DNA of 64,000 nucleotides, from NCBI RefSeq assembly GCF_025947305.1, contig NZ_CP110009.1:744001-808000 (forward strand), read 5' to 3'. Below, in pieces: positions 8,948-17,398 of this stretch; positions within the stretch are counted from its first letter, which is position 1; the number at the start of each line of letters is the position of its first letter. The notes under the pieces were generated by a model that saw nothing but the letters and a program-made list of their open reading frames with translations, made no database searches and was not told the origin of the DNA. The stretch is from Flavobacterium sp. N3904 (lineage in GTDB: Bacteria > Bacteroidota > Bacteroidia > Flavobacteriales > Flavobacteriaceae). Position numbers and translations under genes: made by a program.

Positions 8948-9979
8948 ATGAAAGTAACCATAGACGGTCAAGAAATTGAAGTAGAAGCAGGAACAACGAT
9001 CTTGCAAGCTGCGCGTATGATTGGTGGAGAAGTTGTTCCGCCAGCGATGTGCTATTATTCTAAATTAAAAGGGAGCGGCGGAAAATGCCGTTGTTGTTTA
9101 GTGGACGTAACCAAAGGTAGTGACGCTGACCCAAGACCTATGCCAAAATTAATGGCGTCTTGTGTAACAGGCTGTCAGGACGGAATGGAAATCGCCAGTA
9201 AAGCATCACCAAGAGTTCAAGAAGCAAGAAAATCAGTAACTGAATTTTTGCTAATTAATCACCCACTGGATTGCCCTATTTGTGACCAAGCCGGAGAATG
9301 TGATTTGCAAAACTTAAGCTTCGAACACGGAAAATCTGAATCTCGTTTTATTGAAGAAAAAAGAACTTTTGAACCGGAAGATATCGGTCCAAATATTCAA
9401 TTACACATGAACCGTTGTATTTTATGTCAACGATGTGTGCAAGTTGCAGATCAATTGACAGACGATCGTGTTCATGGAGTAATGGATCGTGGTGATCATG
9501 CTAATATCTCTACTTGCATTTCAAAAGCTATAACTAATGAGTTTTCTGGAAACATGATTGATGTGTGTCCGGTTGGTGCTCTGACTGATAAAACTTTTAG
9601 ATTCAAATCAAGAGTTTGGTTCAACAAGCCTTATAACGCACATAGAGAATGTACCACTCCAGGATGTTGCGGAAAAACAACCGTTTGGATGTTTGGAAAC
9701 GAAATTCAACGTGTTACAGGTCGTAAAGATGAATTTCATGAAGTAGAAGAATTCATTTGTAACACTTGTCGTTTTGACAAAAAAGAAGTTTCTGACTGGG
9801 TAATTGAAGGACCACGTGAATTTGAAAAAGATTCAGTAATCAATCAAAACAATTACACTCAAAAATTAGAAAAAGTAGAAATTGCTACTGAGAAAAACAT
9901 TCTTTTGGGTAGAGACCAAGACAGAAAAAAAATAAGTATGGCTGCCAATCCATTGGACACTAACACTAAAAAATCTTAA
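8948..9979 (+). CDS. nuoG: NADH-quinone oxidoreductase subunit G, short form
   Basis: The iron-sulfur chain subunit of the NADH module, only 343 aa against about 900 in E. coli. The N-terminal [2Fe-2S] ferredoxin domain has cysteines in MCYYSKLKGSGGKCRCC and ASCVTGC. The His-Cys motif NHPLDCPICDQAGECD follows. Next come paired [4Fe-4S] ligands, NRCILCQRC and MIDVCPVGALTDK. After these, CTTPGCCGK and FICNTCRFD recall the extra N7-type cluster. The protein then ends, so the whole molybdopterin-oxidoreductase-like domain is missing. The coding frame is intact and followed three bases later by nuoH, so this is not a frameshift. I recall compact NuoG as usual in Bacteroidota. Confidence 0.95.
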   Translation: MKVTIDGQEIEVEAGTTILQAARMIGGEVVPPAMCYYSKLKGSGGKCRCCLVDVTKGSDADPRPMPKLMASCVTGCQDGMEIASKASPRVQEARKSVTEFLLINHPLDCPICDQAGECDLQNLSFEHGKSESRFIEEKRTFEPEDIGPNIQLHMNRCILCQRCVQVADQLTDDRVHGVMDRGDHANISTCISKAITNEFSGNMIDVCPVGALTDKTFRFKSRVWFNKPYNAHRECTTPGCCGKTTVWMFGNEIQRVTGRKDEFHEVEEFICNTCRFDKKEVSDWVIEGPREFEKDSVINQNNYTQKLEKVEIATEKNILLGRDQDRKKISMAANPLDTNTKKS

Positions 9980-9982
9980 GAA

Positions 9983-11035
9983 ATGGAAAGTACATTTATT
10001 ATAGAAAAAAGTGTTGTTATAGTAGTAGTCTTTGCTCTTACTATGTTGATGGCTATGTACTCTACATGGGCAGAACGTAAAGTAGCCGCTTGGCTTCAAG
10101 ACAGAATCGGACCAAATAGAGCAGGCCCATTCGGGTTATTTCAACCTCTTGCTGATGGTTTAAAATTATTTTCAAAAGAAGAATTTTTTCCTAATACTCC
10201 CAATAAATTTTTATTCGTTGTAGGACCCGCTATTGCGATGAGCACTGCTTTGATGACAAGTGCCGTTATTCCTTGGGGTGATAAATTACACTTATTTGGT
10301 AGAGATATATTATTACAAGCGACCGATATCAACATTGCCATATTGTATATTTTTGGAGTTGTTTCTTTAGGAGTTTATGGAATTATGATTGGTGGATGGG
10401 CTTCAAACAATAAGTTCTCTTTGATGAGTTCTATTAGAGCAGCGTCACAAATGGTTTCGTATGAAGTAGCGATGGGATTGTCCATAATTGCTTTGATTAT
10501 GATGACCGGAACTTTAAGCTTAAAAGAAATTTCGTTACAACAATCAGAATGGCATTGGAATGTGCTGTATCAGCCGTTAACCTTTTTGATTTTCTTAATT
10601 TGTTCTTTTGCTGAGTTAAACAGAACACCTTTTGATTTAGCGGAATGTGAATCGGAATTAATTGGAGGATACCATACTGAATATTCCTCTATGAAAATGG
10701 GATTCTACTTATTTGCAGAGTATGCTAATATGTTTGTGTCATCCACTATTTTGGCTGTATTATTCTTTGGTGGATACAATTATCCTGGAATGGGATGGGC
10801 TTTGGAACACTGGGGCGTAAATGTTGCCAACGTAATAGGAATGGCTGTGTTGTTTACAAAACTATGCGGTTTCATTTTCTTTATTATGTGGGTTCGTTGG
10901 ACAATACCAAGATTTAGATACGATCAATTGATGCATTTGGGATGGAGAATATTGATTCCACTTGCGATTATCAATATTATGATTACTGGAGTTGTGCTTT
11001 TGAGAAGTGAAATAGCAGTTTATTTCGGATTTTAA
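9983..11035 (+). CDS. nuoH: NADH-quinone oxidoreductase subunit H
   Basis: The ND1-type membrane subunit that joins the two arms of complex I and forms part of the quinone channel. The 350-aa protein has about eight to nine transmembrane helices. It carries the hallmark loop AWLQDRIGPNRAGPFG near residues 35-50 and ELNRTPFDLAECESELIGG, followed by YHTEYSSMKMGFY. It starts three bases after nuoG. The 124-base gap behind it is the longest in the operon and holds a structured repeat element. Confidence 0.97.
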   Translation: MESTFIIEKSVVIVVVFALTMLMAMYSTWAERKVAAWLQDRIGPNRAGPFGLFQPLADGLKLFSKEEFFPNTPNKFLFVVGPAIAMSTALMTSAVIPWGDKLHLFGRDILLQATDINIAILYIFGVVSLGVYGIMIGGWASNNKFSLMSSIRAASQMVSYEVAMGLSIIALIMMTGTLSLKEISLQQSEWHWNVLYQPLTFLIFLICSFAELNRTPFDLAECESELIGGYHTEYSSMKMGFYLFAEYANMFVSSTILAVLFFGGYNYPGMGWALEHWGVNVANVIGMAVLFTKLCGFIFFIMWVRWTIPRFRYDQLMHLGWRILIPLAIINIMITGVVLLRSEIAVYFGF

Positions 11036-11058
11036 TAGAACCAAATCACAATGTTAAC

Positions 11059-11143
11059 GGGGACTAGCCCTGATAGAAGTGGAAATCCTTTTATGTTTTT
11101 CTTTAAAACATAAAAGATTGCAACGGATAGCAGGATTAGCTAC
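11059..11143 (+). repeat. Structured dispersed element, copy A (type 1), in the nuoH-nuoI gap
   Basis: The outer helix is CTAGCCCTG (11064-11072) with CAGGATTAG (11131-11139). Inside are the conserved strands GATAGAAGTGGAAATC and GATTGCAACGGATAG. The apical hairpin TTTTATGTTTT/AAAACATAAAA (11089-11099 and 11105-11115) has a five-base loop. The same core recurs at 23756, 33478 and 50428 with unrelated hairpin sequences. No protein is encoded here; the open frames crossing it on both strands are by-products of the repeat. Confidence 0.8.
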
Positions 11144-11159
11144 AAATAAAAAATATAAA

Positions 11160-11705
11160 ATGTCAATAGAAACTATATCCTTATCAGGAAGAAAAAAAAT
11201 GGTCTCCAACAAGGAGATGACTTTTTTGGAACGCATGTATCTGGTTGCGATTGTAAAAGGTTTAATCATTACGCTGAAGCATTTATTCAGAAAAAAAGTA
11301 ACGGTTCAATATCCGGAGCAAGTACGTGTGATGAGTCCTGTGTATCGTGGACAGCACATGCTGAAACGCGACGAACAAGGTAGAGAAAACTGTACTGCCT
11401 GCGGGTTGTGTGCATTGTCTTGCCCTGCAGAAGCCATTACAATGAAAGCGGGAGAGCGCAAGGCGAATGAAATGCATTTGTACAGAGAGGAAAAATATGC
11501 AGAGATCTATGAAATCAATATGTTGAGATGTATTTTTTGCGGACTTTGTGAAGAAGCTTGTCCAAAAGACGCCATTTATTTGACTATCTCTAAAGAATTG
11601 GTTCCTTCTAGTTATGACAGAGAAGATTTCATTTTTGGAAAAGACAAACTGGTTATGCCATTAGAAATGGCTTTGAAAAATACTCAACTTAAAAACGCTA
11701 ACTAA
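11160..11705 (+). CDS. nuoI: NADH-quinone oxidoreductase subunit I
   Basis: The 23-kDa subunit with two [4Fe-4S] clusters (N6a and N6b) that link NuoG to NuoB. Both ferredoxin motifs are clear: CTACGLCALSCP and CIFCGLCEEACP. The open frame reaches back to 11079, but those 27 residues are translated from the structured repeat. I therefore start at the ATG at 11160 (MSIETISLSGRKKMVSNK), giving 181 aa. Its stop overlaps the nuoJ start by one base (TAATG), which suggests translational coupling. Confidence 0.95.
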   Translation: MSIETISLSGRKKMVSNKEMTFLERMYLVAIVKGLIITLKHLFRKKVTVQYPEQVRVMSPVYRGQHMLKRDEQGRENCTACGLCALSCPAEAITMKAGERKANEMHLYREEKYAEIYEINMLRCIFCGLCEEACPKDAIYLTISKELVPSSYDREDFIFGKDKLVMPLEMALKNTQLKNAN

Positions 11706-12214
11706 TGTCAACAGTACTTATTCTATTTTGCGTATTGTCTGCAATCACATTGCTAACAGCATTTTTAACTATTTTTAGCAGAAATCCGATACATAGCGCT
11801 ATTTACTTGGTGATTTGTTTTTTCTCTATAGCTGGACATTATTTGTTATTGAATGCACAGTTTTTGGCCATTGTACACATCATTGTCTATTCTGGGGCGA
11901 TTATGATTCTATTACTGTTTACAATAATGTTGATGAATCTTAATGAAGCGGATGAAGTTCATAAACCGAGATTTACGAGGTTGGGCGCTATTGTTTCCTT
12001 TTGTTTGGTTTGTTTGGTTTTGATCAAAATCTTTATCAATTCTAAACCAATTGTCGAATACGATTATACGGGTGAAGATTACCAATCGATAAAAGTACTC
12101 GGAAAAGCATTATTGAATGAATATATGGTGCCTTTTGAATTTGCTTCTATACTATTATTGGTAGCAATGATTGGAACTGTGTTATTGTCTAAAAAAGAAA
12201 AATTAGAAAAATAA
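11705..12214 (+). CDS. nuoJ: NADH-quinone oxidoreductase subunit J
   Basis: The ND6-type membrane subunit with five predicted transmembrane helices, 169 aa. The helix-3 segment [21 protein letters not shown] is the family signature, including the pi-bulge region that takes part in coupling quinone reduction to proton transfer. It overlaps both neighbours by one base (TAATG), so nuoI, nuoJ and nuoK are probably translated in a coupled way. Confidence 0.95.
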   Translation: MSTVLILFCVLSAITLLTAFLTIFSRNPIHSAIYLVICFFSIAGHYLLLNAQFLAIVHIIVYSGAIMILLLFTIMLMNLNEADEVHKPRFTRLGAIVSFCLVCLVLIKIFINSKPIVEYDYTGEDYQSIKVLGKALLNEYMVPFEFASILLLVAMIGTVLLSKKEKLEK

Positions 12215-12534
12215 TGAACAATATTTTAACTCAAATTGGTATAGAGAACTATATCTTCCTGTGTGTAACACTTTTTTGTATTGGGATTTTTGGAGTTTTA
12301 TACAGACGAAATGCAATCATTGTATTTATGTCTATAGAAATCATGTTGAATGCAGTTAACTTATTGTTTGTAGCATTCTCAACGTATCACCAAGACGCAC
12401 AAGGACAAGTATTCGTATTTTTCTCTATGGCTGTTGCAGCTGCCGAAGTAGCGGTTGGACTGGCCATATTAGTTTCGATATTTAGAAATATTGGATCAAT
12501 TAGCATCGATAATTTAAAAAACTTAAAAGGATAA
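12214..12534 (+). CDS. nuoK: NADH-quinone oxidoreductase subunit K
   Basis: The ND4L-type membrane subunit, 106 aa with three transmembrane helices. The glutamate-bearing helix [19 protein letters not shown] and the second, [18 protein letters not shown], carry the two conserved acidic residues of the proton path. The ATG overlaps the nuoJ stop, and nuoL follows directly after the stop codon. Confidence 0.96.
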   Translation: MNNILTQIGIENYIFLCVTLFCIGIFGVLYRRNAIIVFMSIEIMLNAVNLLFVAFSTYHQDAQGQVFVFFSMAVAAAEVAVGLAILVSIFRNIGSISIDNLKNLKG

Positions 12535-14424
12535 ATGGCAATGGATACCAATTTAGCTTTAGTCTTACTATTAACTCCTTTTTTAGGATTTTTAATTAAT
12601 GTTTTCTTCGGGAAAAGTTTAGGAAAATCTGTTTCTGGAATCATCGGAACACTTTCGGTAGTGATTTCGTTTATTGTTTCGGTTTCCTTATTTCTACAAA
12701 TCAATCAAACCAAACAAGCTATCTCTATTCAATTATTTGATTGGATTCAGATTAGCAACTTTCATGTGAGTTTTGGTTTTTTACTGGATCAGTTATCTAT
12801 TTTATGGTTATTGTTTGTAACTGGAATTGGTTCACTTATCCATTTATACTCTATCAGCTATATGCATGATGATGAGAAAATGCATTCTTTCTTCGCTTAT
12901 TTGAATTTGTTTATCTTCTTTATGATTACCCTAGTAGTTGGAAGCAACTTATTGGTAATGTTCATTGGTTGGGAAGGTGTTGGACTTTGTTCGTACTTAT
13001 TAATCGGTTTTTGGTATAAAAACCAAGATTTTAATGATGCTGCGAAAAAAGCCTTTATCATGAACAGAATTGGGGATTTAGGATTACTAATTGGAATTTT
13101 TATTCTTGGTAATATGTTTTCCACTTTGGATTTTGCAACATTAAAAACTGCAATTGCAGGAGCAACCAATTTGGATACATATTGGTTAAGCATTGCAGCT
13201 TTTGCTTTGTTTATTGGTGCTTGTGGTAAGTCGGCTCAAATTCCTTTATATACTTGGTTGCCTGATGCGATGGCTGGACCTACACCGGTTTCAGCATTGA
13301 TTCACGCGGCTACGATGGTAACGGCAGGTATCTTTATGGTTAGCCGATTGAATTTTGTTTTTGATTTATCTCCATACGTTCAAACGATAATTGCTGTAAT
13401 AGGTGGTGTAACTGCCTTGGTGGCTGCAACTATCGGTTTAGTTCAAAACGATATTAAAAAAGTACTGGCCTACTCTACTGTTTCCCAATTGGGATTAATG
13501 TTTTTGGCTTTGGGATTAGGAGCTTATGAAGTAGCTGTATTTCACGTAATCACTCACGCTTTCTTCAAAGCTTGTTTGTTCTTGGGTTCTGGATCCGTGA
13601 TACACGGTTTGCACGGAGAACAGGATATGCGTAAAATGGGTGGCTTGAAAAAAGCGATGCCAGTGACTTTTTGGACCATGCTTATTGCTTCTTTAGCAAT
13701 TTCAGGAGTACCATTATTCTCTGGGTTTTTCTCAAAAGATGAAATCTTGATGACAGCATTCCATCATAACATTCCGCTATGGATTATTGCTTCTGTAGCT
13801 TCTATAATGACCGCTTTCTATATGTTTAGATTGATGTTCTTGACTTTCTTTAACGACTTTAGAGGAACCGAAGAACAAAAACATCATTTACATGAAAGTC
13901 CAGCATTAATTACTTTCCCACTAATCATTTTAGCCATTTTAGCTACTGTTGGAGGTGTAATTAGTTTGCCTGGTAATAGTTGGCTGAATGAATATTTAGC
14001 GCCACTTTTTGCAAAAGCAACATCAGAAGAACATGGCTTGGGAACTACTGAGTACATCTTAATGGCAATTGCTGTTGTGGGTGGACTAATAGGAATTGCA
14101 ATTGCTTACGCCAAATACATCAAACAAAATACAGTTCCAAGCGAAGATGCTGAAATAACAGGGCTTTCAAAAGTACTTTACAATAAATACTATGTTGATG
14201 AAGTGTATGATGTACTATTTGTAAACACCACAAACAGTTTGTCAAAATTCTTTATAGACTACATTGAAACAGCCATTTCTTCTCTAGTTTTTGGATTAGG
14301 AAAAGTAACCAATGAGCTTAGTTTTCAAGGTAAAAAATTACAGAATGGAAGTGTTGGTTTATACTTATTTGCTTTTGTTTTAGGCATGTGTGCCATTGTT
14401 TCTTATTTATTTCTAGCTCAATAA
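12535..14424 (+). CDS. nuoL: NADH-quinone oxidoreductase subunit L
   Basis: The distal antiporter-like proton-pumping subunit, 629 aa with about 15-16 transmembrane helices and a long lateral C-terminal helix. Signatures are GWEGVGLCSYLLIGFW (the conserved Glu), the LPDAMAGPTPVSALIHAATMV segment, and KKVLAYSTVSQLGLMF. Translation probably starts at the first ATG, directly after the nuoK stop. A second ATG two codons later is also possible. Confidence 0.97.
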   Translation: MAMDTNLALVLLLTPFLGFLINVFFGKSLGKSVSGIIGTLSVVISFIVSVSLFLQINQTKQAISIQLFDWIQISNFHVSFGFLLDQLSILWLLFVTGIGSLIHLYSISYMHDDEKMHSFFAYLNLFIFFMITLVVGSNLLVMFIGWEGVGLCSYLLIGFWYKNQDFNDAAKKAFIMNRIGDLGLLIGIFILGNMFSTLDFATLKTAIAGATNLDTYWLSIAAFALFIGACGKSAQIPLYTWLPDAMAGPTPVSALIHAATMVTAGIFMVSRLNFVFDLSPYVQTIIAVIGGVTALVAATIGLVQNDIKKVLAYSTVSQLGLMFLALGLGAYEVAVFHVITHAFFKACLFLGSGSVIHGLHGEQDMRKMGGLKKAMPVTFWTMLIASLAISGVPLFSGFFSKDEILMTAFHHNIPLWIIASVASIMTAFYMFRLMFLTFFNDFRGTEEQKHHLHESPALITFPLIILAILATVGGVISLPGNSWLNEYLAPLFAKATSEEHGLGTTEYILMAIAVVGGLIGIAIAYAKYIKQNTVPSEDAEITGLSKVLYNKYYVDEVYDVLFVNTTNSLSKFFIDYIETAISSLVFGLGKVTNELSFQGKKLQNGSVGLYLFAFVLGMCAIVSYLFLAQ

Positions 14425-14433
14425 TTATATACT

Positions 14434-15876
14434 ATGAACGTATCTCTTATATTAATCATCCTTTTAGTTGGCGCATTTGCAACTTATTTAGCTGGCGATA
14501 AATTGGCTTCAAAAGTGGCATTGTTTTTTGGATTAACCTCACTAGGTTGCTCTATTGTTTTGTTAAACCATTTTAATTTGGGTGAAAACATTAGCTATAG
14601 CAGCCAATGGATTACATTGCCAAAAGTATCATTTGCACTTCAAGCAGATGGATTGTCATTGGCCATGGTTTTATTAACAACTGTTTTGACCGCCATTATC
14701 ATCTTATCCTCATTTGGCAATGAATTCAAAAATGCAAAAGCAATTTATGCACTGATTTTATTTATGTCTTTTGCGATGATTGGAACTTTCTTGGCAAGCG
14801 ACGGACTTTTATATTACATTTTTTGGGAATTATCTTTGATTCCAATCTACTTTATCGCTTTAATTTGGGGTAATGGAGATGCCGAAGAACGCAGAAAAGC
14901 AGTCGTTAAGTTCTTTATATACACATTAGCAGGATCTTTGTTTATGTTGGTTGCCTTTGTTTATATGTACCAAAAAGCAGGAAGCTTCTTGATCGAAGAT
15001 TTATACAAATTAAATTTAACTATTAACGAGCAAAAATGGATTTTTACGGCTTTCTTCTTGGCGTATGCTATTAAGATTCCTTTGATTCCGTTTCATACTT
15101 GGCAGGCGAATGTATACCAAAAAGCACCAACTCTTGGAACCATGCTTTTGTCTGGTATCATGCTTAAAATGGGATTGTACAGCCTTATCCGTTGGCAATT
15201 GCCTTTGGCACCATTAGCCGCCAAAGAATACATGTTTATATTCATCGGTGTTGGTATTGCAGGAGTTATTTATGGTTCTATTGTTGCACTAAGGCAAAAA
15301 GACTTGAAAAAATTATTGGCTTATTCTTCACTTGCTCACGTTGGATTAATTGCAGCCGGAACTTATACTTTAACCCTTGATGGATTTAGAGGAGCTGTTT
15401 TACAAATGATTGCTCACGGATTTGTGGTAGTTGGTTTGTTTTTTGCCGCCGAAATCATTTATAGAAGATACGAAACGAGATTAATTGCAGAGATGGGCGG
15501 GATTCGTTCTCAATCTCCGAAATTCACTTCGATGTTTTTAATTTTGGTATTAGCCTCTGTGGCATTGCCAACTACTTTCAACTTTATTGGAGAATTTACA
15601 GTATTGTACAGTCTATCCCAAATAAACATTTGGTTTGCTATTTTAGGTGGAACAACCATTATTTTAGGTGCTTATTATATGTTGAAAATGTTCCAACACG
15701 TAATGCTTGGAGAAACCAACACAAAATTATTTGCCGATGTTACTTTTTCTGAAGGATTGACAATGGTCATTATCATTGCAGTTTTGTTTTTCTTCGGAAT
15801 GTATCCAAAACCAATCAACGATTTGATAACACCAAGTCTTGAGACTATTTTAAACACTATTAATAAATACAATTAA
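14434..15876 (+). CDS. nuoM: NADH-quinone oxidoreductase subunit M
   Basis: The second antiporter-like proton-pumping subunit, 480 aa with about 14 transmembrane helices. Conserved charged positions are visible in FWELSLIPIYFIALIWG (Glu in helix 5), IKIPLIPFHTWQANVYQKAP, and KDLKKLLAYSSLAHVG. It lies between nuoL and nuoN with short spacers, the standard order. Confidence 0.97.
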   Translation: MNVSLILIILLVGAFATYLAGDKLASKVALFFGLTSLGCSIVLLNHFNLGENISYSSQWITLPKVSFALQADGLSLAMVLLTTVLTAIIILSSFGNEFKNAKAIYALILFMSFAMIGTFLASDGLLYYIFWELSLIPIYFIALIWGNGDAEERRKAVVKFFIYTLAGSLFMLVAFVYMYQKAGSFLIEDLYKLNLTINEQKWIFTAFFLAYAIKIPLIPFHTWQANVYQKAPTLGTMLLSGIMLKMGLYSLIRWQLPLAPLAAKEYMFIFIGVGIAGVIYGSIVALRQKDLKKLLAYSSLAHVGLIAAGTYTLTLDGFRGAVLQMIAHGFVVVGLFFAAEIIYRRYETRLIAEMGGIRSQSPKFTSMFLILVLASVALPTTFNFIGEFTVLYSLSQINIWFAILGGTTIILGAYYMLKMFQHVMLGETNTKLFADVTFSEGLTMVIIIAVLFFFGMYPKPINDLITPSLETILNTINKYN

Positions 15877-15895
15877 GTAAAAAAGCATAATATAA

Positions 15896-17266
15896 ATGAC
15901 AACATTAATAGCTATAATAGGATTAGGTGTTTTATGCCTTATATTTGAAATCTTCGATTTTAGAAAAGCAATTATCCCGATAACAATTATCGGATTATTA
16001 GCCATTCTAGGACTTACCGTTTCTGAATTTAATTCTCCTGCGAGTTACTATAACAATATGATTGTAGTGAATAAATTCTCAGTTTCTTTTTCGAGTTTAT
16101 TTATTGTATTAACTATCTTTTTAGTGGCTTTGAGTCATAATTTCTATGACAATCATCAAAGCAAACTTTCTGATTATATTGCCATAAAAATATTTCTTTT
16201 GGCAGGAGCTGTTTCAATGGTTTCTTTTGGAAATTTAGCTATGTTCTTTTTAGGAATAGAAATATTATCAATATCTCTTTATGTACTGGCGGCCAGTAAC
16301 CGAATGAATGTAAAAAGTAATGAAGCTGGTATGAAATACTTCTTGATGGGGTCATTTGCCTCTGGAATTATTTTATTTGGCATCTGTATGATTTATGGTG
16401 CCATGGGATCATTCGACATTATTGAAATTAGTGACATGTCACAATCTGCAGAACTGCCGATTTGGTTCCCTATTGGAATTGTTTTGGTTACTATAGGAAT
16501 GTTATTTAAAATCGCTGCAGTTCCATTTCATTTTTGGGCACCAGATGTATATGAAGGTTCACCTGCTTTAACAACTGCATTAATGAGTACATTAGCAAAA
16601 GTTGTAGCAATTGCGACACTTTATAAATTATTATCAAGCATGCACGCTGACATCAATTACTCTTTCCAAATTGTGGTAGTAATTATCTCAATTGCTTCTA
16701 TGACAGTTGGAAATATCATGGCATTAAGACAAGCGAATGTGAAACGTATGTTGGCTTTCTCAGGAATTTCACATGCAGGATTTATGCTGATGACTTTATT
16801 GAGTTTATCTAATTCAGCAGGAAACTTATTGTATTATACTACGGCTTATTCTTTGGCAGGTATTGCTGCTTTCAGCGTTATCTTATACGTTTGTAAAAAC
16901 AGAGAGAACGAAGACATTGTAAACTTTCACGGTTTAGGGAAAACAAATCCGTTGTTGGCTGCTATTTTAACGGCATCACTACTTTCTATGGCAGGTATTC
17001 CAATTTTTGCAGGTTTCTTTGCCAAATTGGTTTTGTTCAGTCAAACGATTAAAGCCGGTTATTTAGTTGTTGTGATATTTGCGGTTATCAATTCAATTAT
17101 AAGTGTTGGTTACTACTTTAAATTGATTCTGGCGATGTATACTAAAGAGCCGAACGAAACGCGTACAGGAAAACCTTTCTTAATTTATGCTGTTGCCGTT
17201 GTTGCAATACTTTTGAACATTGTTATTGGATTGTTTCCTTCACTAGTTTTGGATTTACTAGTCTAA
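15896..17266 (+). CDS. nuoN: NADH-quinone oxidoreductase subunit N
   Basis: The third antiporter-like proton-pumping subunit and last gene of the operon, 456 aa with about 14 transmembrane helices. Signatures are FFLGIEILSISLYVLAAS, FKIAAVPFHFWAPDVYEGSP and NVKRMLAFSGISHAGFML. A strong intrinsic terminator follows within 30 bases. Confidence 0.97.
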   Translation: MTTLIAIIGLGVLCLIFEIFDFRKAIIPITIIGLLAILGLTVSEFNSPASYYNNMIVVNKFSVSFSSLFIVLTIFLVALSHNFYDNHQSKLSDYIAIKIFLLAGAVSMVSFGNLAMFFLGIEILSISLYVLAASNRMNVKSNEAGMKYFLMGSFASGIILFGICMIYGAMGSFDIIEISDMSQSAELPIWFPIGIVLVTIGMLFKIAAVPFHFWAPDVYEGSPALTTALMSTLAKVVAIATLYKLLSSMHADINYSFQIVVVIISIASMTVGNIMALRQANVKRMLAFSGISHAGFMLMTLLSLSNSAGNLLYYTTAYSLAGIAAFSVILYVCKNRENEDIVNFHGLGKTNPLLAAILTASLLSMAGIPIFAGFFAKLVLFSQTIKAGYLVVVIFAVINSIISVGYYFKLILAMYTKEPNETRTGKPFLIYAVAVVAILLNIVIGLFPSLVLDLLV

Positions 17267-17292
17267 GATCATTCTTTAAAAATAATAATTTT

Positions 17293-17325
17293 AAGTCACT
17301 AATTAATCTTAGTGACTTTTTTTAT
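17293..17325 (+). terminator. Intrinsic terminator of the nuo operon
   Basis: A 10-bp stem AAGTCACTAA/TTAGTGACTT (17293-17302 and 17309-17318) has a six-base loop and is followed by a T-run to 17323. Confidence 0.9.
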
Positions 17326-17329
17326 TCGA

Positions 17330-17360
17330 AAAAAAAACCACCAATTTTACAATTGATGGC
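17330..17360 (-). terminator. Intrinsic terminator of the TPR gene
   Basis: A stem of 17338-17346 with 17351-17359 has a four-base loop. Read on the minus strand its single non-Watson-Crick pair is a G-U wobble, and it is followed by a run of T (A-run at 17330-17337 on plus). It therefore belongs to the minus-strand gene ending at 17399, back to back with the nuo terminator. Confidence 0.75.
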
Positions 17361-17398
17361 TTTTTACCCTAATCAAATCTCAATACAAAACTTATTTT

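Noticed and set aside
11079..11159. A 27-residue N-terminal extension of NuoI
   Set aside because: It is translated from the structured repeat and is basic and unlike any NuoI N-terminus. The ATG at 11160 fits the family.
11054..11269. A 71-codon minus-strand frame crossing repeat copy A and the nuoI start
   Set aside because: It is antisense to nuoI, and its end encodes a string (RCNLL...KRIST) that recurs in the frame over copy B. The repeat itself produces both frames; neither is a gene.
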